From the NCBI GenBank assembly GCA_946479185.1, contig CAMLFF010000013.1:1-22525 (forward strand): a DNA stretch of 22,525 bases, read 5' to 3'. The translations under genes were made by a program, and so were the position numbers. This DNA comes from an uncultured Sphingobium sp. (GTDB lineage: Bacteria > Pseudomonadota > Alphaproteobacteria > Sphingomonadales > Sphingomonadaceae). Below are positions 8,711-16,100 of this stretch, one piece after another; the stretch's first letter is position 1, and every line of letters starts with the position of its first letter. The notes beneath the pieces are model-generated. The model saw only the letters and a list, made by a program, of their open reading frames with translations, had not been told where the DNA came from and made no database searches.

Positions 8711-10492
8711 TCATCTGCGACGGAGGACGGCCCGCATCGGCTCCAACGCTGATGATGCGACTGTCATCGCAAGGAACTGAGCGGCGCGCACAGCGATGCG
8801 ACGATCAACATCGCTGTCGGGCGCTTTAGCCAGCGGAACTAACGAGTTTCGGAAATGGCCACCTGCGCCAGCGTAACGTGCGCGGGCGACCACACGGCGT
8901 TTTATGTACGCAGGCGTGCCGCGTTTCGGCTCCCGCGACACTCGTGCAGCGTAATGGGACAGATCGTCGCCGTGGCGGTCAAGCCAAAGGTGAGGGTGAT
9001 ACAACGCAGTATATCCCTCCGCACCTGCTGGCGGCAGCCGGTGCATCACTCTTCTGGCTGCCTGGCAAAATTTTCCTCCAAATTTGCTGTGCATTGCAAG
9101 AACTTCCAGTTCTTCAGCCGCTTCGTTCACGAGACAATCCAGAGTTGAAGGATCTGTGAAGCGGAGGCCCTTGTCTCGCCCAGCCCTCAGTTGTCCTTCA
9201 ATGACCGGTCTGAGCGCCGTTCGCAAAGCTCCCATCGAATAACTTTCGAGCCAAAAGTGAGCGATTGTGGCAGCCGCCTGGTCGAGAGAATGGTCTCTGC
9301 CGGTGGGGGAAGATGCGCGTCTAAGATTTACGGGGCCAGAACGTGCATTACGAAACGTACGGTTCCAAGCCCGCGCCTGTTCGGCAATCATTATCAGCCC
9401 AACCGCTGCGTGGTTGCGCCAGCTTAGCGACCAGTAGGTCGCCGCGAGATCCTTGCGCAGGGATTCTCCCTGGCCCTCACGTTTCTGGGGTCGCAGAAAG
9501 GAGTGGTTGCTGACCTTCCTTGCGACGCGCGCCGGCTGTGCTTTTGGCATCGTGTCAAAAAGTCGATCTGCGAAGGTCTTGCCGTATTCATCAAAGCCTT
9601 GATGCAGTCTATCCAATCGGTTTCGGATCCAGCGAAACTGTCTGTCGGGGGCCAGCCCTTCCAGCAGAGTTTGTGGAGGGATAGCTGCAGTCGTCTGCAG
9701 CGAAGCCAGCTTCATCAGCCGGTCAGCTAGCAGTGATGGCTTTTGCACTTCGTCTAAACCGGTCATCTCCCGCTTCAGGTCGGCAACGGAAACCTCATTG
9801 CCACGCCAGTCAAACGATAGGGCGAGAAGCGCCGCGTGATTTTGGGCAAGGCGCGCGAGTTCGTAGAGTAGCGCGAGGAAGTAAATGGGCGGAACGAGGT
9901 CGAGGCCTTTCTGGGTGCGCTTCCAACGTTTTTGAGTGACAGCTGGCCATTTGTCGTCTTCCAATTGCGGCGATCGATTAAGCGCACCCTCCAGGTCTTT
10001 CGCCAGGACGAGGCGTCCGAGTTCTGGTTCCCGGTGAAGTAGATCAGCCAAATACTCAGCCGCATCGCGGACCGTGTGGCCAACGAGCGACCGGATGAAC
10101 ACGTCTCGACCTTCACCACGTTCCGCATCTGGACTTGCTGAGACAAGGAACGGATCGCCATCGCTGACAGAGTGTGCCGGACAGCAATCTGGGTGGATCC
10201 GCAATTGACGCCAGAGGCCTGACGCGATCTCATCGACGTCCATATCCAAGGAGAGGATCGCTGCTCCTTGAGCCTCGCACTTGTCGATCAAAATGTTCAG
10301 GTGGGGGGCCCGCCACACGCCGACGCGTGGCGGATCCAGCCTAGAGATATCGAGTGCGTAATCCCAGCCCGGCAGCAGCAACTCTGCCGCCGTTGCGACC
10401 ATCGTGGGATCGCCAGTCTCGTGCAATTTCACGTGGCTGGCGACAATTTCGAGCTCGCTCCAGACATCTATGTAACCAGTCATAGTTGTCAC
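8711..10492 (-). CDS. Hypothetical protein of the mobile element (593 aa)
   Basis: No family recognised. About 593 residues, soluble in appearance, with no signal peptide or membrane segment. The C-terminal third is strongly basic (stretches such as AYIKRRVVARARYAGAGGHFRN and MRAVLRRR), which would suit nucleic-acid contact, and there is a His/Trp-rich block LYHPHLWLDRHGDD. No nuclease, helicase or polymerase signature could be seen. The start is GTG 10492, or ATG 10483 three codons on, neither with a good ribosome site. It is the last gene of a three-gene minus-strand operon, 6 nt after the stop of the 93-residue gene, so it is probably co-expressed and tied to transfer or maintenance of the element, or is cargo. 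Confidence 0.75.
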   Translation of the reverse strand: MTTMTGYIDVWSELEIVASHVKLHETGDPTMVATAAELLLPGWDYALDISRLDPPRVGVWRAPHLNILIDKCEAQGAAILSLDMDVDEIASGLWRQLRIHPDCCPAHSVSDGDPFLVSASPDAERGEGRDVFIRSLVGHTVRDAAEYLADLLHREPELGRLVLAKDLEGALNRSPQLEDDKWPAVTQKRWKRTQKGLDLVPPIYFLALLYELARLAQNHAALLALSFDWRGNEVSVADLKREMTGLDEVQKPSLLADRLMKLASLQTTAAIPPQTLLEGLAPDRQFRWIRNRLDRLHQGFDEYGKTFADRLFDTMPKAQPARVARKVSNHSFLRPQKREGQGESLRKDLAATYWSLSWRNHAAVGLIMIAEQARAWNRTFRNARSGPVNLRRASSPTGRDHSLDQAAATIAHFWLESYSMGALRTALRPVIEGQLRAGRDKGLRFTDPSTLDCLVNEAAEELEVLAMHSKFGGKFCQAARRVMHRLPPAGAEGYTALYHPHLWLDRHGDDLSHYAARVSREPKRGTPAYIKRRVVARARYAGAGGHFRNSLVPLAKAPDSDVDRRIAVRAAQFLAMTVASSALEPMRAVLRRR

Positions 10493-10498
10493 TCATCT

Positions 10499-10780
10499 CT
10501 AGAGCTTGCCAATCAGCGCAACAAGTTCATCCTCCATTTCCATTGCCTCTGCGTTAACGGCGCGCAGCCACTTGGCTTCGAATTCGAGAAATTCCAACAG
10601 CAAGGCCGTAAGTTCTTGAATGTCGGTTCGCGATTTTTCGTCACGGTTCTGCTCGAAACGAACTCCGGCGTCTTTCAGCCAGCCCAGCGTTTGCGTAATC
10701 TGGAGCTGGAGCAGCTTCAGATTGCCGAATGTGAACGGGCCATCTGCAGCCATGAATTCGCGTTCTTCATTCTCGACCAT
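10499..10780 (-). CDS. Small acidic hypothetical protein (93 aa)
   Basis: 93 residues, acidic, predicted mostly helical (NLKLLQLQITQTLGWLKDAG, then LLLEFLEFEAKWLRAVNAEAMEME). No family recognised. The ATG at 10778-10780 lies 3 nt after the stop of the upstream 203-residue gene and its stop lies 6 nt before the next gene, so the three form one operon. Its small size, acidity and coupling to a basic coiled-coil partner suggest it may bind that partner; this is inference only. Confidence 0.7.
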   Translation of the reverse strand: MVENEEREFMAADGPFTFGNLKLLQLQITQTLGWLKDAGVRFEQNRDEKSRTDIQELTALLLEFLEFEAKWLRAVNAEAMEMEDELVALIGKL

Positions 10781-10783
10781 GGC

Positions 10784-11395
10784 TCAGTCTTCCAAGGCGC
10801 TGTTGCGAAGGCGCAGATTGCCGCCGTGGTGGCGGATCCAGTCTGCGGCTTGGCCCCGGCTGAGGCCATGCGGCGCGTCGATCTCAAGGTAATGCGCGAT
10901 GCGCTCGATCAGGAAACCTTGCAGTGCCGTTGGGCGCTTGGCGCGCCAGTCATCGGACTTCGTCATGTCGGCGCGCCGGGCATCGAAACTCGCGCACTCG
11001 GCCTCATAATCGAGGCGAGCCCGTTCGAGAACAAGGCGTTCGCCTTGGCGTGTCCATTCTTCGCGATTTTCCAGGACTGCGGCGAGTTCGACGTCGACCT
11101 TAGTGCGTCCTGGTCGATCAAACTCTGCGACCGCATGGACATAGTCAGTCATACGAAGATGGCTCAGATACATGCGTGCCGAAGCCAACTCGCCGTGGAA
11201 TCCCGCAAGACGCTCCGGATACGCAAGCGCCATGCGGTGCCAGGTCTCATGGCGTGCGGTACCGGCGCGGATAGCTGCGCGTGCTTCACGTTCTCGCGCC
11301 TTAAGTTCTTTGATCTTCTCACTCAGCCGTTCCGCAGCGATCTTGGCTTTTTGAAGTCGCTGTTGACGGCGTCGATCGGTCTTATCAAATTGCAT
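10784..11395 (-). CDS. Coiled-coil hypothetical protein, possible mobilisation accessory (203 aa)
   Basis: 203 residues. The N-terminal ~45 residues (TDRRRQQRLQKAKIAAERLSEKIKE and on) form a basic coiled coil. A helical middle follows, and the C-terminal block (ALQGFLIERIAHYLEIDAPHGLSRGQAADWIRHHGG) looks like a compact conserved domain. The family is not recognised. It is the first gene of the minus-strand operon, reading away from the relaxase gene and sharing a repeat-rich 322-nt intergenic region with it, the place where relaxosome accessory proteins usually lie. The start ATG 11395 has a good AGGAG (11404-11408 on the minus strand). A role as MobC-like accessory is a guess from position. 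Confidence 0.72.
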   Translation of the reverse strand: MQFDKTDRRRQQRLQKAKIAAERLSEKIKELKAREREARAAIRAGTARHETWHRMALAYPERLAGFHGELASARMYLSHLRMTDYVHAVAEFDRPGRTKVDVELAAVLENREEWTRQGERLVLERARLDYEAECASFDARRADMTKSDDWRAKRPTALQGFLIERIAHYLEIDAPHGLSRGQAADWIRHHGGNLRLRNSALED

Positions 11396-11447
11396 CTGCG
11401 GTGCTCCTCAGTCGTTGAGAAGCAATCCATGCTCCGGGCGCAGGCTA

Positions 11448-11560
11448 AAAACTGAGCGGGTAACTCGGCTTTCGCGTAAACGCGGAATTTTGCGATTTCG
11501 ATCAATGATCAGACAGACGCTGAGGTGGGGGCTCCCGCACCTAGTTACCCGCGCAGTTTT
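11448..11560. repeat. 18-bp inverted repeat in the mob intergenic region (oriT/operator candidate)
   Basis: AAAACTGAGCGGGTAACT (11448-11465) matches the reverse complement of AGTTACCCGCGCAGTTTT (11543-11560) at 17 of 18 positions. The 77-nt spacer contains a CGCG-TAAA-CGCG hairpin and an imperfect palindrome AGGTGGGGGC/TCCCGCACCT (11523-11542). It lies between the divergent relaxase and accessory operon, where oriT of small mobilizable elements usually lies. No known nic consensus was recognised. Confidence 0.6.
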
Positions 11561-11617
11561 GTCTCGCTGCCCTCCCTATGCTGCGATCCATGGAAAGCGA
11601 GCAGAAGGGTGAAGAGT

Positions 11618-11681
11618 AGGTGGGGGATGCGAAGGAAATGTTGTCTGGCGACAACGGCTCTGCGCTTTCGATCCCCCACCT
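11618..11681. repeat. Two-tier stem-loop directly upstream of the relaxase
   Basis: The outer stem AGGTGGGGGAT (11618-11628) / ATCCCCCACCT (11671-11681) is perfect over 11 bp and continues with CGAA/TTCG after a 1-nt bulge. Inside it a second perfect hairpin GTTGTC (11640-11645)-TGGC-GACAAC (11650-11655). The AGGTGGGGG motif is also at 11523-11531. It ends 36 nt before the relaxase ATG. Candidate oriT stem, relaxase autoregulatory site, or leader structure. Confidence 0.65.
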
Positions 11682-11717
11682 GTCTTTTCAGAACGGCTTT
11701 CCAGCAGGAGAAGCGGT

Positions 11718-13643
11718 ATGATGGTAGCATCGGAAGGTGGGATTTGGGCGCGGGCGGATGCCCGCGTTTTTAAGCTCATGATGGCCCCGGGGAAGGCTGA
11801 TCGCAAAGCATTGGCGGCGGATCGCACCATGGCAAATGCAGCGAGGCAGGTCGCGTCATTGCGCCAGCGAGCAGCCTCCAAGGCGGCGCGAGACTTTCGT
11901 CAGGCCGATCGGGCCGTCGAAGCGGAAATGCGCCAAAGAAGCTGGGGCAAACCAATCCATGTCAAAGCGAAAACATCGCGCCGGCGGCAACCGGGCGGGG
12001 CGGCGCGCGCTCAGATTTCGAAGAGCGCAAAGACTCAGAAACGTGCGTTTCGCGCCTATGTCGCGCCACTTAAGGATGCGCGCGGTCGTGTCGCGATTAC
12101 GTTTCTGACGAGTTATCAAGGCTTCAAATCCAAGAACTGGCGCAGCGGGCTTTCGGTTGATCATGCACGCTATATCTTACGTGCCGACGCGCTGGAGCAG
12201 CCCGACGGACCGCTGATCTCAAACATGGGAGAAACCCGGCACGAAATCGCTGATTGCTGGCGGGCGCTTGAAGAAGTCGAGAAGGCCTATCGCGCCAATG
12301 CAAAAGTGCAGATGCGCATCATCTGGAATCTCCCGCATGAACTTAGCGCCAATCAGCGCCACGAGATGATAAACCGCTTCTGCGAGCGTGAGTTCGCGAG
12401 GTTGGGGTTGCCGTACGTTGCGGCAATTCACGCGCCGGATCCTGATGGCGATCAGCGCAATTATCACGTTCATATCTGCTTTTCGACGCGGCCGGTTGAG
12501 CGCCTGGGTGATCATGAGTGGCTAATCGCGCAGGAGAAGATGACCGGGCTGGATGACGCGGTCGGTTTACGTCGGCTGCGTGCAGTGGCCGCTGCACAAA
12601 TGAACCTTGCTTCCCGCAGCGCGGGTTTGCCGAACCTGTATACGCATCAGAGCTATCGGGACCGCGGCCTGAATGCGGTTCGCCAGACCCATGTCGGCCC
12701 TGCGCGCACCGCTGCGTACCGTTCTGGTGAGGACGTACATGTGGTCGCGCACAACGCCGAACGTGTCGCTCGCAATGAAGTGTCGGTCGGCCTGCAGCAG
12801 GCGAACGCATATGCTCATCGTCTGGATGTCGTCGCGCGCCGGATTGAACACGTGCATGCTGAGGCGCAGAGCAATAATCGGCGGCAACGAGCTCTACGCG
12901 CAATGCAGATGAGGATTGCCACGCTTCCTCGCAGTGAAGATGGGCCGATCGGACACAGCCGTCCTGATCTCCTGGCGATCCTGGAAAAGTTGGCGCGTAC
13001 CTGCCTTTTGAAGCCCGCCTTGGCAGCGGAGGTTCAGGCGCAGCGCTGTGATCAACGGATCGGGCTGAAAAAGTTAGGCGAGCTATCGACCCTACTGGCG
13101 AAAAGGCGCCCTGTATCCGGGCGCGATCCGCAGACGGTCGAAACCCTCCGAGCAACTGCCAATCTAAGCACGTCGACAACGCGTCCTGTGCTGTCCGACG
13201 GCGCACTGACTGAAAGCCTACTCGAACTCCAGTTGAGCATTCGACAAACGGTCAAGATGAACCAGTCTCGAAGAACGGCTTCGCTGCTAAACCAAGAACG
13301 CGCCCGGTCGATCGAACTTGTGATGAGGCCTTTTGATCAAGCCCGCACTGCCGGGGACGAGGTCGAGCAAACGCGTTTGGCGCGCCAGGAAGACATGGCG
13401 GGTGTCGCACGCGCTTTCCAGGCAGAGATTGATGAGGCTGCTTGGACCGCTTGGCGCCAAGCGCGTCGCGAACGGCGTGTTGAGGAACAACAACGTCTTG
13501 CTTACGATCTCTTGAGGAAAACCGAGATGAAGGGCGCTTCTGCGAGCGCGGCACCCGAGATGGAGCTGGTCTTAGCAGATGCTCGAGCTTGGCAGCAAAG
13601 GCTCGCCCTGCTGCAGAAAGCGCGAAACGGCCGCGGGATGTGA
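11718..13643 (+). CDS. MobA/MobL-type (MOBQ) relaxase
   Basis: 641 residues. A relaxase nicks oriT and carries the strand into the recipient. After a basic, helical N-terminal extension of ~115 residues, VAITFLTSYQGFKSKNWRSGLSVDHARYILRA aligns with the start of MOBQ relaxases, placing the catalytic tyrosine at Tyr152. The metal centre follows: Glu208 in NLPHELS, His238 in AAIHAPDPDGD, and His250/His252 in NYHVHICFSTR. The rest (about 300-641) is a long helical, charged C-terminus of no recognised function; no helicase or primase motif is seen. ATG 11718 has a strong CAGGAGAAG Shine-Dalgarno (11705-11713); a second ATG follows at once. No type IV secretion genes are in the window, so the element would rely on a helper. 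The N-terminal extension is unusual because MOBQ proteins normally begin almost at the catalytic tyrosine. Confidence 0.87.
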   Translation: MMVASEGGIWARADARVFKLMMAPGKADRKALAADRTMANAARQVASLRQRAASKAARDFRQADRAVEAEMRQRSWGKPIHVKAKTSRRRQPGGAARAQISKSAKTQKRAFRAYVAPLKDARGRVAITFLTSYQGFKSKNWRSGLSVDHARYILRADALEQPDGPLISNMGETRHEIADCWRALEEVEKAYRANAKVQMRIIWNLPHELSANQRHEMINRFCEREFARLGLPYVAAIHAPDPDGDQRNYHVHICFSTRPVERLGDHEWLIAQEKMTGLDDAVGLRRLRAVAAAQMNLASRSAGLPNLYTHQSYRDRGLNAVRQTHVGPARTAAYRSGEDVHVVAHNAERVARNEVSVGLQQANAYAHRLDVVARRIEHVHAEAQSNNRRQRALRAMQMRIATLPRSEDGPIGHSRPDLLAILEKLARTCLLKPALAAEVQAQRCDQRIGLKKLGELSTLLAKRRPVSGRDPQTVETLRATANLSTSTTRPVLSDGALTESLLELQLSIRQTVKMNQSRRTASLLNQERARSIELVMRPFDQARTAGDEVEQTRLARQEDMAGVARAFQAEIDEAAWTAWRQARRERRVEEQQRLAYDLLRKTEMKGASASAAPEMELVLADARAWQQRLALLQKARNGRGM

Positions 13644-13867
13644 ACCATTTGATCCCTGTGCTCAGGCCGTCTTGCCCGGTGTCGGTTAAGTTGGACAATT
13701 TGAACAGTCCGCTATCATCCTCCACGGACGCTAAACCGCTGTTTGTACGCCGGCCAACTTAGCCAAGGCCGAACGATCCGCAATCTCCACTTAGGTCCGG
13801 CTGACGCGATAGGTCGTACGCTCATTGACCAAGCTCCAATCGGTATGGATGCTCTATTACGAGCCCC
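13644..13867. other. Non-coding spacer between relaxase and defence operon
   Basis: No supportable gene. It has lower GC than the neighbours, one short inverted pair GTCCG/CGGAC (13708-13727) without a T-run, and no recognisable terminator for the relaxase. It may be a cargo junction. Confidence 0.4.
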
Positions 13868-13896
13868 TTGCATCAACTACGGCTAAGCCGTATAGT
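13868..13896 (+). promoter_or_regulatory. Promoter of the defence operon with palindromic operator
   Basis: TTGCAT (13868-13873) and TATAGT (13891-13896) are separated by exactly 17 nt, a strong sigma-70-type pair. The spacer holds a perfect 15-nt palindrome TACGGCTAAGCCGTA (13878-13892; 7-bp arms, central A) that overlaps the -10 box. It lies 36 nt before the ATG of the XRE regulator, which suggests autorepression or control-protein-type timing. Function is inferred from layout. Confidence 0.6.
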
Positions 13897-13931
13897 ACGA
13901 ACATAGAACACTTAGACGCTCGGTTTGCAAA

Positions 13932-14183
13932 ATGCCTTACAATCACGGGGTAAATGTCGTGGCAGGTCTCCCTAACATCGATGTTCGGGCAGTAAGACGC
14001 GAACGTGGACTGACGCAGAAGGCATTCGCCGACACGTTCGGGTTCACCATCGGGGCGGTTCGCGATTGGGAGCAGGGAAGGAAGCGCCCCGATCGCGCAG
14101 CGCGGATACTTCTCACTGTGATTCAATCCGCCCCGGACGCGGTTGCCAGCGCAGTGGTCAAAATCGGGCATGGTGACACCTGA
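13932..14183 (+). CDS. XRE-family HTH regulator, control-protein-like
   Basis: 83 residues. A single Cro/C1-type helix-turn-helix covers residues 19-60: VRAVRRERGLTQKAFADTFG is helices 1-2 and TIGAVRDWEQGRKRPD carries the recognition helix and the typical W-E-x-G-R turn, close to NadS/HigA-type regulators. No toxin partner is adjacent. Instead the next gene is vsr, which overlaps its 3' end by 14 nt. In restriction-modification loci, small XRE proteins (C proteins) delay nuclease expression; here it sits at the head of the operon behind a palindrome-containing promoter, so the same logic is probable. ATG 13932 has a poor ribosome site, and an internal GTG at 13959 (residue 10) is an alternative start. 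Confidence 0.82.
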   Translation: MPYNHGVNVVAGLPNIDVRAVRRERGLTQKAFADTFGFTIGAVRDWEQGRKRPDRAARILLTVIQSAPDAVASAVVKIGHGDT

Positions 14184-14616
14184 TGTCCGGAAAACGCTGA
14201 TGGATGTTGTGACTCAAGAGAAGCGGTCTGCGATGATGGCTAATATCGGAAGTCGCAATACCCGACCCGAACTCGCTGTTCGCCGCGCCGCGTATCGGCT
14301 GGGCTTGCGATTTCGGCTGTATCGTCGAGATCTGCCGGGGTCCCCAGATCTGGTCTTTCCCCGGCGAAAGACCGCGCTATTTGTCCATGGCTGCTACTGG
14401 CATCGCCATACTGGATGCAAATGCGCTTATACACCAAAGTCGAATGTTGAGTTCTGGCTGAATAAACTCCAGACTAACGTCTCTCGAGATATCCGCGTCA
14501 GGCAAGAACTCGAAGACGGGGGGTGGAATGTCGTTGTCATCTGGGAGTGCGAAACCAAGGACGCCAAGATCATCACCGACATTCTAACGCACGAGGTCTG
14601 CAATGCTACCCGCTGA
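14170..14616 (+). CDS. vsr: Vsr, very short patch repair endonuclease
   Basis: 148 residues from ATG 14170, the usual Vsr length. Vsr nicks next to T in T:G mismatches that arise when 5-methylcytosine deaminates, so that the repair restores C:G. Landmarks: RSAMMANIGSRNTRPE, LPGSPDLVFP (catalytic Asp60), FVHGCYWHRHTGCKC (His73, His78 and metal-binding Cys), VEFWLNKLQTNVSRD (Asp107) and VVVIWECE. An in-frame TTG at 14143 and an ATG at 14200 are alternatives; 14170 gives a short coupling overlap with the XRE stop. The gene overlaps the methyltransferase by 14 nt, matching the known pairing of vsr and dcm-type genes. Confidence 0.93.
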   Translation: MVTPDVRKTLMDVVTQEKRSAMMANIGSRNTRPELAVRRAAYRLGLRFRLYRRDLPGSPDLVFPRRKTALFVHGCYWHRHTGCKCAYTPKSNVEFWLNKLQTNVSRDIRVRQELEDGGWNVVVIWECETKDAKIITDILTHEVCNATR

Positions 14617-16096
14617 ATGCTCGGCGACACGACGCAGCAAAGCCGAGCGTCTGCGCAGCGGCGCGGCGCCACGCGTGCTCGAAATTTGCTCGGGTTGTGG
14701 AGGGCTGTCGCTCGGACTTTCCTCTGCAGGCTTTGCTCTTGCAGCGCATGTCGAAATCGATCCCGAGGCAGCGGCCAGCTACGCCCTTAATTTTGGCGCC
14801 GAGCGCCCAGCCGATGATCCATGGGCAATCGCGCGCGACATGGAGCGCTGCTCAGCCGAAGATATCGTAGAACACCTCAAGCTGGATGTCCCGACCGCTC
14901 AGGCGTTCGACGTCATTGCAGCGGGGCTGCCATGCCAGGCATTTGCCCGCATCGGTCGATCAAAACTCCGCGCAGTTGCGGGCAAAGAGGATGCGTTCCA
15001 GACCGATCCACGGGCTGCACTCTATCGACGCTTTCTCGACTATGTCCGCGATACGCAGCCGCTCGCGATCGTTATCGAGAACGTGCCGGACATCCTGAAC
15101 TTCGGCGGCCACAACGTGCCCGAGGAAATCTGCGACACGCTTGAGGAGGAGGGATATCGAGCTGCCTATACGATCCTCAATGCCGCTTATTTCGGGGTGC
15201 CTCAGGTCCGCGAACGGCTGTTCATCATCGCGATCGCCAATACGTTGGGTGTCGATCCGGCATTTCCCGATCCTACGCATTTCTTGGAGCTGCCACGGGG
15301 ATATGAGAGCTCCCGTCGCGTCGCCCTGAAGTATGTCGATGAGAACAGTCCTCATTTTCACAAGGTTCACAAGCCATCGGACGATTTGACCCGCGCTGTC
15401 GGGGTGCGGGCGGCACTTGGCGACCTGCCCAGAATTATCGAACACCGAACCGATCCCCGCACAATGCGTCGACGCAAGTTGGACGATGTTCTGCCATATC
15501 GTGAGCGCAAGAGCGACTTGCCGGACTATGCGAAGGTGATGCGCAGCTGGCCGGGCTTCGCTACGCAAACCGGTGCTGGCGGGCATCTCGTGCGCATCAC
15601 GCCGCGAGATTTTCCTATCTTCCGTTCCCTGGCGCATGGCGCCGATTATCCGCAGGCGCGTCAACTTGCGGAAGTGATGTTCGAGGCAGCCGCTCGCTCG
15701 AAAGGTCTGACTGTTCGCGATGACGGATCTGAGCAGTGGCAGGCACTGCGGAAATCAATCGTCCCGCCTTACGATCCCGGCAAGTTTCCGAACAAATGGT
15801 GGAAGCTCGAGCCGCTCAAGCCCAGCAGGACGTTGACGGCACATATCGGCAAGGACACCTATTCGCATATCCATTACGACAGCTATCAGAGCCGGACGAT
15901 TTCCGTCAGGGAGGCCGCCCGGCTGCAGTCCTTTCCGGACGGATTCCGTTTTGCCGGAGCCATGAACGCGGCGTTCAAGCAGATCGGCAATGCGGTCCCG
16001 CCGCTCTTGGGCAAGGTAGTTGCAGAAGCGCTCAAGAGGCAGATGGATGCCGGCGTCGCGTCAATGGACGATACCACCGACCTCGAAGCTGCCTAA
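14603..16096 (+). CDS. DNA (cytosine-5) methyltransferase
   Basis: 497 residues with all the main C5-methylase motifs in order: I EICSGCGGLSLGLSSAGF (from residue 27), IV GLPCQAFARIG (nucleophile Cys111), VI IENVP (Glu159), VIII VPQVRERLF (200-207), a long variable target-recognition region (about 215-420), then IX-X ISVREAARLQSFPDGF and FKQIGNAVPPLL. It methylates position 5 of cytosine in a specific sequence that cannot be read from the protein. ATG 14603 has GAGG (14593-14596) six bases ahead. It is placed between vsr and the ATPase, so it probably provides the self mark of the defence operon. No classical type II nuclease is adjacent; the restriction function is presumably in the downstream genes. 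Confidence 0.95.
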   Translation: MLPAECSATRRSKAERLRSGAAPRVLEICSGCGGLSLGLSSAGFALAAHVEIDPEAAASYALNFGAERPADDPWAIARDMERCSAEDIVEHLKLDVPTAQAFDVIAAGLPCQAFARIGRSKLRAVAGKEDAFQTDPRAALYRRFLDYVRDTQPLAIVIENVPDILNFGGHNVPEEICDTLEEEGYRAAYTILNAAYFGVPQVRERLFIIAIANTLGVDPAFPDPTHFLELPRGYESSRRVALKYVDENSPHFHKVHKPSDDLTRAVGVRAALGDLPRIIEHRTDPRTMRRRKLDDVLPYRERKSDLPDYAKVMRSWPGFATQTGAGGHLVRITPRDFPIFRSLAHGADYPQARQLAEVMFEAAARSKGLTVRDDGSEQWQALRKSIVPPYDPGKFPNKWWKLEPLKPSRTLTAHIGKDTYSHIHYDSYQSRTISVREAARLQSFPDGFRFAGAMNAAFKQIGNAVPPLLGKVVAEALKRQMDAGVASMDDTTDLEAA

Positions 16097-16100
16097 CCGC

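Noticed and set aside
10268..11455. 395-codon plus-strand frame across the three-gene minus operon
   Set aside because: No domain, no ribosome site, and the minus-strand genes have tight operon spacing and coherent starts. Because those genes are themselves of unknown family, this rejection is less certain than the others.
12343..13206. 287-codon minus-strand frame within the relaxase
   Set aside because: Antisense to the relaxase catalytic region; Arg/His/Ser-rich noise.
13932..14183. XRE gene as an antitoxin of a toxin-antitoxin pair
   Set aside because: Although NadS/HigA-like, no toxin-size partner is adjacent; the neighbour is Vsr, so a control-protein role fits better.
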